Position numbers and translations under genes: made by a program | DNA from: Neoceratodus forsteri | Lineage: Eukaryota; Chordata; Ceratodontiformes; Ceratodontidae | Direction: 5' to 3' | Length of the DNA stretch: 64,000 bases | NCBI GenBank assembly: GCA_016271365.2 | Contig: CM028129.1 | Location: forward strand, 458,256,501-458,320,500 | Shown: piece after piece, positions 57,794 to 64,000 of the stretch | Position numbering within the stretch: the first letter of the stretch is position 1 | Layout of the letters: every line of letters begins with the position of its first letter | The notes under the pieces: generated by a model | The model's database searches: none | Told to the model about the DNA's origin: nothing | What the model saw: the letters and a program-made list of their open reading frames with translations, nothing else

Positions 57794-60700
57794 ATGGCTC
57801 TATCCATAAAGGTGGCCACCTTAAATGTCAATAGTGTAAAGAATGTGAAAAGACGCAGCTTGCTTTTTTCTATTCATAAAGAGTTTATTCATGATACCTA
57901 CCTTGTGCAGGAAACAAGAATGTATTTCTTGTCTATAATGCTTATGCAAAGAAATTATGGTGTTGAGGACCTTCATTTGTGTCCTTCAGAACTGACAAAT
58001 GTGATTGGGTGGGCATCTTATTTGGTTCCACCACTTCAGAGCGCCGGCAGCAGTGCACCCGGTCATTATAGCACCAACTGGGAAAGTCACTGTTATCTCT
58101 TTTTGTGGGGGGGGGGGCTGTGCCCTCTATGCCCCCACACCCTCCTTTCTAAGGATACTAACTCTGGGGAGGGGACCTCGGGGGAGTCGAATCTGGCATT
58201 TGGTACTGTAATGACCCAGCACTGTAATGCCCTAATGGCCAGAAAGGATTTTATTTAGGGGAACATCCTTTACTTTACAAATATTGGTAGATACTGAACC
58301 TGGAAGAGCCTTGCTGGTGGATGTCCTTTACCAAGGGGAAAAGTTCAGGCTCATAAGTGTATGTGCACTGCAAACTAAGAAGGAGAAAGTGACTTTAATG
58401 AAAAAAAATTCTGCCTTTCTTATACACCACCAAATACTTGTTGCTTGGAGGAGACTTTAACTGTGGTTTTTCAACAATTGATAGAGGGGCTCAAACTTCA
58501 AAACTCTTACGTGACACCAAATTTTTAATAAGCTTGTAAATGATGCAGACATAAAGGATGCATATAGAACTAAATATCAGACAGGGGGTTCACTTATTAT
58601 AAGAACACTCTGGCAACCAGAACAGATTTTATTTTTACTTCTTCACACATGGAAACGCACAAAATCCAGGTAATACTAATAGAGATGCCTGACCATCTCA
58701 TGGTGGGTGGCACCTTTGGTGGATTTGATGTTATTAAAATTGGGATGGGAGTGTGGAGACTGAACAACTCCTTATTGGATAATCCCAAAACAGTAAAGTT
58801 CAATATTTATTTCTGTCCCACCAGTCTGTTGCCTGGTTATATGATGATTTTAGTGTCTGGTGGGAAGACACTAAGGCCGATTTAAAAAAGGCTTTCACAG
58901 TTTAAGTCAGTTAAAGACAAAAGATCTGAATTTATGGAGTACCTTGCATTACATATACAACTGACTAAATAACTAACATTGATGCATTCAGGAAAGGGAA
59001 ACTATCATGACCAGATACCATGTATAACGAAAAAAATGGTTGCTCTGCAGTGTAATGAAGAAAAAATCCTTACACGTGGAGCATCTGAGTGGTACCCAGG
59101 GTAAGTCAGGAAAAGGGAATATACTTGAAAACTGTAAGGACAGGGTACATCATCAGAATATTACTAGTGTAGCTGATAGCACAGGAACTGTGGTAACCTA
59201 GAAGGACGACATTTTACTGTAGTACATCAGTATTTGACAACTATGTTTGGAACCAGTAATACACAACATTCTGATCATACATTTTATCCATATTGGATGT
59301 ACCAATAGTATCTACACAGGAATTAATATCCCCTAATAAACTCCATCACTTCAGTAGAAATATGCTCTACTATAAAGCAGTTAAGCAATAATACAGCCCT
59401 AGGCCCTGATGGATTAAGCACAGAATTTTATAAAAATTAAACTATGCAAGTAGCATTTTACCAGTAGTTTTTTAACTGGATCCTAATAGAGGGACTCCCA
59501 CACAGGAATCTTTTGGAGAAGCCATCCCAATAATCTTGTATAAGAAAGATGAGATGACAGATTTAAAAGATTGGAGACCATTATATTTCATGAATGTCAA
59601 TTTGAAAATCTTGATGAAATTTTTAAACACTTGACTAGCCGCTATAACACAACATTTGATTTCAGAGTATCAGACATGCTCAGTAAAAGGAAAAAATGTA
59701 CATGACAACCTTATACTTATCAGAGAAATAGTTGACTTGGGAAACAAAGGTACAGAAATTGGATGCCTCTTGTCCCTTAACCAAGAAAAGGCATTCAACT
59801 AGATGTCTCATACGTATCTCTGTGAGATACTTAGACACTATGGTATCCCAGCAGTATTCTTGTCCTGGATTCAGAAATATGATTCTGCAAGTATCATCCC
59901 AAATATTAATGGGCATTTAGGACACATAATCCAATTCAAATGGTAGTTCGCAAGGATGTCCCTCAGTCTGCTATTACATGTCTTTTGTATAAACACTTTC
60001 ATATGTAAGGTACTACTTCATCTCCAGATTAATGAAATTAGCACTATAGATGGCACAGCAAGTATAAAAGTAGCAATTTATGCAGATGATATTGTTTTAT
60101 TTGTCAAGGACCCACAGTTGGGCCTTTTAGCACTTGATGTTTTCTAGTCATTTACGCTCATATTGGGTGCACACTTGACATACATAAGTGTAGAGGTCTT
60201 GCTGTAGGGACAGAAACAGTACCAGTAGACAACATGGGGTATTGCTGTCTTCTTCTTCTATTAAAATACGGACATAACATTTGACAACCGTGATTTGTCC
60301 TTTATAAATTGGGAAGAAAAGTTACACGGTGCAGAAATGGTGCAAGTGTGGAAACACTGGCAACAGACAAAGAAGAAAATAGTCATTAACAAAACATTTA
60401 TATTACCCATCTTTAATTACCTTAGCATAATATACACAATACCTAGGAACTTTGATGTATGCCTATTAAATCTTCTTTCGGAAGGTGTGAGTGGCAGATT
60501 GAATCCCATTAAAATAAATATTTTATATTAGGACATAAGATAGGTGGACTAAATCTCCACAATCCATTAGTTTTCTATTTTAGTTTATTTCTTACATGGA
60601 ATTTGTTGGGCTACTTCTGACAAGAACATAAAATATGGTATCCCTGGATAGACAAATGGGTGGTTCCACTATAAATGAATTGTTCTATGGATGTTAGGCA

Positions 60701-61110
60701 ACTGAAGAATATGCAATCCACTCCAAGCTTTATCACTAAGGTATTACATAAATTAAGACAATGGAAAATCATTTTATGGAATCAGTGGTTTATAATAGAG
60801 TTAGTGTGTCTGATTACCTAGTGAGTGACTATTTGATAGATAAAAGAACTCCACCTAAGATGTGGATTACAGTATGAATCAGTTGTCATGGATGCATTAT
60901 TGTCAAATCAAATTCTAAACATAACATATTGTAGAAAGGAATTGTCCAAGACTAGGTTGCGGTACTCAGTTGGAAACTATAGAACATTTCTATTTGGACT
61001 ATTCATATGCCCAATAGTTTTGGAATGCATTAGCACAACAGTGGGGAGATCCATCCTGGTCAATTATATCATATGTGAATATAATTTTCGGTACCTTACT
61101 TTCCAATAGA
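57794..61110 (+). pseudogene. Tx1-2 ORF2: endonuclease and reverse transcriptase
   Basis: ATG 57794 opens MALSIKVATLNVNSVKNVKR then RSLLFSI and YLVQETRM, a clear APE endonuclease start. Later pieces are FRLISVCALQTKKEKVTLM (58350), GGDFNCGFST-like text near 58450, RT sequence near 59400-59580 (ALGPDGLSTEFYK; DLKDWRPLYF), and the catalytic YADD at 60079-60090 (KVAIYADDIVLF). NEL and RLNPIKINILY lie near 60500. Stops are frequent, so it is dead but retains the full L1-like order. ORF2 of this group nicks DNA, in some lineages at preferred sites. Confidence 0.82.
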
Positions 61111-61599
61111 AATTATGATCAGAACACTGTCAGATTAGTTTGTATGACTGTAAAGTATTACCTCTGGTAATCCAGATGCATACTCCTGTTTCAACAAAAA
61201 GATTTACAACCAGTATCACTGATACAATTGATAACTAGAGAACTTACCTCACTATATATTTTATTTATTTATTTTATTTATTTCAATCTAGGATTACAAT
61301 ACCTTTGAGCCGAGGCTCTTTTATACAGGTTCCACGTCAGCATGTGCAACAGTCCTCATTTTAGTTACAAACGTATAGTCATTGACTTACAGACATGTAA
61401 TAACCAGTACAAAGACTTGAGCTATGAGCAAGACAAATGAGGGGATGGGTTGGGGGAAGTAAGGGTAGGAGATCGAGAGGGGAGAGGTGCAGAGGGTAAG
61501 GGGGAGTACGGGAGGTGGTTGGGGTGGGGGCAGGAGTGGAGATAAGGGGAGGTGGGTGAGGGTGGGAGACAGTGCAGCCAGGGGGCCTTGTCAAGGGAA

Positions 61600-63703
61600 T
61601 ATGACAGGTAAGGTGCTAGGGGTGCAAAGACTGATTGTAAGTGCTAGATGCTGGGGCATTTGCAGCTGCAGCAGTGGAAATGTTAAGATGGGCAATTGCA
61701 GGATACAAGCAGTAAGAGGCACAGCTCTTGACTTGAAGAGGCCGAGTGTTGGAGTGGTCGCTATGTCGCTACCAAGAGAGTTGAGCCAGTTGGATGCCCG
61801 ATAGGCGAATGATCTTTGTCCTTGGGTCGTGCGACATCGTGGCATATGTAGTAGATGGGAATTGGATCTCCTTGTAGTGACGTTCTATGTCTAGGCTTAA
61901 GGAGGGCACAGACACCAGGTGGGGCCAGACCCATTATAATTTTCTTGGCCATGATGCAGGTTTGGTATTTTATGCATTTGTCCAGTTGAAGCCATCCAGA
62001 TTGAGAATAAAGGTCACATGTGTGGGTACGGCGATGTGAGCCAGTGATGAGACGACAGGCCTTATTTAGGGAGGTTGTGATACATTTGAGAGCAGAGGTA
62101 GTTGCAGACCCATATATGATAAGACCATAGTCAATGATGCTGACGATGGAGCTTTGGACGGCCACTGCCAGTGCTTCTGAGGTTAGGTGTTTCCTGTGCC
62201 GGAATAATATGCCTAACCTCACATTGGCAGACTTTGCAACATTGCTGATATGGACAGCGTATGAGAGGTGGGGATCAAGGGTGATGCTGAGGTACTTGAA
62301 TGATTGTGCTTGCTCTAGGATGGTTCCTTATTTGGTTGCAATGGAGAGGTGGAGTTGTTTGTTTTTGTTGTGGGGCTGCAGAACACCATAGACTTGTTTT
62401 TTCTGGTTGAGAAGCAGTTTATGATTTAGAAACCAGGATTCAATGGAGGAAAGACCTGCTGAAGTTTATTTTGTAATTGGATTGGATCAGGGTCCGGTGA
62501 GGATCACATCATTGTCGGTGCAGAGAATTATTTGTTCTGGGCAGCTGTCCGTAGTGAGTTTAAGAATAGGCTGAAGAGGAGGGGTCCCAGAATGGAACCC
62601 TGGGGGACTCCCGAGTGGACCGGTCTAGGGTCTGAGAGTGTATCACCGATTCTTACTGTTTGGGACCATTCTTCAAGGTAGCTCTTAAACCAGCCAATGG
62701 AGTCAGTTGACAGCTCAGTGTTCTGAAGCTGGACAAGCAGGAGGCGGTGATTGATGGTGTCAAAGGCTTTAGTTAAGTCAATGTAGATTGAGCCTAGTAG
62801 TTCACCGGAGTCAAGTGCATTGTGGATTGTGCCGGTGAATTCAAGTAGGGCTAGGGAGGTGCTGTGACCTTTGCGGAGCCCATGTTGTTGCTTGCACAGG
62901 ATGTTGATGTATCCAGGTATTCTGTGAGCTGGTCCAAGATGATGCGTTCTAGTGCCTTGGAGAGTGGGGGTAGTAGGAGATAGGTCTGTAGTTATCATGG
63001 GCAGTTTGTCACCACTTTTATGGATTGGGGTGACAGTGGCAGATTTCCATCTGTCCAGGGACTGGCTAAGGCTGAGGGAGAGGTTGAAAATTCTGGTCAG
63101 AGGACTAAGCACTTCATCAAGTGTTAGAGACTGGATTTTGAGATTGAGGGAGTCATTACTGAATCTTGATTTACCAAGGACTTTGGTTACATATTTGCGT
63201 ACTTGGTGAGCCTTGACCACTTTGAAGTAGAAGAGGGGGGAGCTGGTGGGAGTAGTGTTCATTGTGAACAGAGGGGCTTCACCATCTTTGAAGTAGTCCT
63301 GGGATAGGACAGCGCTGAGGTCAGTAAAGGCTTTGTTAAAGGTATTCGCAATGGTTTTTGGGTTGAGGGTTGTGGTTCTGTTGATGTTGAGTATTGATGG
63401 GGGGGGGGGTTTGGGTGTATTCCCATTGAGTTCCTTTATGTTCTTCCAGAATTCCCGAACATTGCCCCAGGAGTTTGTGAGGGCATGCTTATAGTAGGTG
63501 GACTTCATTTGCCAGATGGTTTTGGTGCAGTCATTGCGGGCACATTTGTAGTTTTGGATGTAGTTTTGCCTTCCAGAGTTTCTGGCCAGCTCCCATAGGT
63601 GGTCTCTTGTTTTTAGCTTCCTGAGGAGGTCACCTGTGAGCCAAGGGTTACTGAGTGATTTGACTTTGCATTTCTTAATAGGAGCATACGTGTCACAGGC
63701 CAC
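61600..63703 (-). pseudogene. L2-D ORF2: reverse transcriptase and C-terminal domain
   Basis: The frame 63703-62528 (391 codons) covers the pre-RT region (SNPWLTGDLLRKLKTRDHLW) and RT: TVTPIHKSGDK, QQHGLRKGHSTSLALLEF, IDLTKAFDTINHRLLL and HSGVPQGSILGPLLFSLFLN near its end. The middle (about residues 235-270) has lost the usual NYRPIS wording, perhaps through small indels. The YADD-region frame between 62520 and 62230 is broken. The frame 62222-61761 resumes with MRLGILFRHRKHLTSEA, VDYGLI-like text and RRTHTCDL. Start and endonuclease are outside or right of 63703. Confidence 0.85.
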
Positions 63704-64000
63704 AGTGAAGATGTTTATGAAGTGGTCAAGGGTAGTGTTTACGTTGGTTGCATTGAAGATAGAGGACCAGTCTTGATGGAGGAGGTGGGATTTGAGCTGA
63801 GGAAGGTGACCACCAGGTAGAACCCTGCTGGTGATAGTTTTTGGTGGTTGTTTGATGAATTTATTTGACCAGGTGCAGCTAACAGGGAGTGGTCGCTGAG
63901 AGCGTCAGGAGGACATTAGTGTTAGATATCCATGATGGGTGACTGGTAAGGATCCAGTCCAAGAGTGTGCTGGTGCCAGTCCTGTAATTTTTCATGGTTG
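63704..64000 (-). other. Continuation of L2-D, probably endonuclease end
   Basis: Minus-strand sequence at the window edge includes a piece reading LDWILTSHPSWIS near 63950, close to the endonuclease C-terminal block of L2-like LINEs (NPERSTLLDLML in L2-A). It is partial, cut by the window end. Confidence 0.55.

Larger units (their letters stand above)
55511..61254 (+). mobile_element. Tx1-2, segment b: ORF1 remainder and ORF2
   Basis: LINE coding sequence resumes after P3 and runs to the tail of L2-D at 61255, which cuts off its 3' end. ORF1 ends near 57680 and ORF2 begins near 57794, the usual spacing. A GC-rich piece at about 56260-56790 is unlike the rest and may be a further insert. Confidence 0.75.
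61255..64000 (-). mobile_element. L2-like LINE (L2-D), runs off the window
   Basis: The 3' end on the left has a (TTTA)n tail (minus strand AAATAAAATAAATAAAT), preceded by a hairpin GAGCC/GGCTC at 61307-61318. Coding homology extends from about 61600 to 63703, and the region beyond should hold the endonuclease. It cut off the 3' end of Tx1-2. Confidence 0.88.

Overview
The window is repeat-dense vertebrate DNA, and almost every base I can assign belongs to a transposable element. I found no convincing host gene, rRNA, functional tRNA, CRISPR array, bacterial-type operon or LTR retrovirus. The mix is chicken-type CR1 LINEs, several L2-like LINEs, two L1-superfamily LINEs with an ORF1 zinc-knuckle cluster (Tx1-like), a ZBED-type hAT transposon, a tRNA-derived SINE and large palindromic elements. 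That suggests a non-mammalian, non-avian vertebrate with a large genome. An amphibian such as a caecilian or salamander, or a lungfish, is plausible, but this is inference from repeat types only.

Layout. 1-4.8 kb: a plus-strand hAT transposase pseudogene (BED finger, split catalytic core, hATC domain) followed by a minisatellite. 4.8-8.6 kb: a minus-strand L2-like LINE (L2-A) whose ORF2 starts with a Leu-rich stretch and a 2A-like peptide. 8.6-12.1 kb: mostly unassigned DNA with two tandem duplications and a 0.58 kb palindrome. 12.1-14.06 kb: a 5'-truncated CR1 (CR1-1, minus) that may split an older degenerate coding sequence. 15.57-28.76 kb: one old minus-strand LINE (LINE-A) in three pieces, split by a near full-length CR1 (CR1-2, plus, 16.2-21.04 kb) and a 5'-truncated L2-like LINE with a long open RT frame (L2-B, plus, 21.25-23.36 kb). 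28.8-31.4 kb is unassigned.

31.4-51.1 kb is a Russian doll. A Tx1-like LINE (Tx1-1, plus) is split by palindromic element P1, by CR1-3, by CR1-4 and by palindromic element P2. CR1-3 is itself split by a SINE and by an L2-like LINE (L2-C). L2-C contains a 0.32 kb insert assembled from a neighbouring CR1-3 piece and an inverted piece of its own endonuclease region. P2 contains a small TA-flanked MITE. A second Tx1-like copy (Tx1-2, 51.1-61.25 kb) follows head-to-tail about 20 bp later. It is interrupted by a 3.4 kb palindrome (P3) and then cut by another L2-like LINE (L2-D, minus) that runs off the window.

The elements act as LINEs do. ORF1 proteins (SGNH-hydrolase-like in CR1, zinc-knuckle in Tx1) would bind RNA or assist, and ORF2 endonuclease/RT would copy by target-primed reverse transcription; nearly all are now broken. 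The most unusual structures are P1 and P2: non-coding palindromes whose arms carry opposed arrays of a 57-72 bp unit built around the 15-bp palindrome TGGTCCAGTGGACCA. The 2A-like start of L2-A and the templated insertion in L2-C are next in interest.
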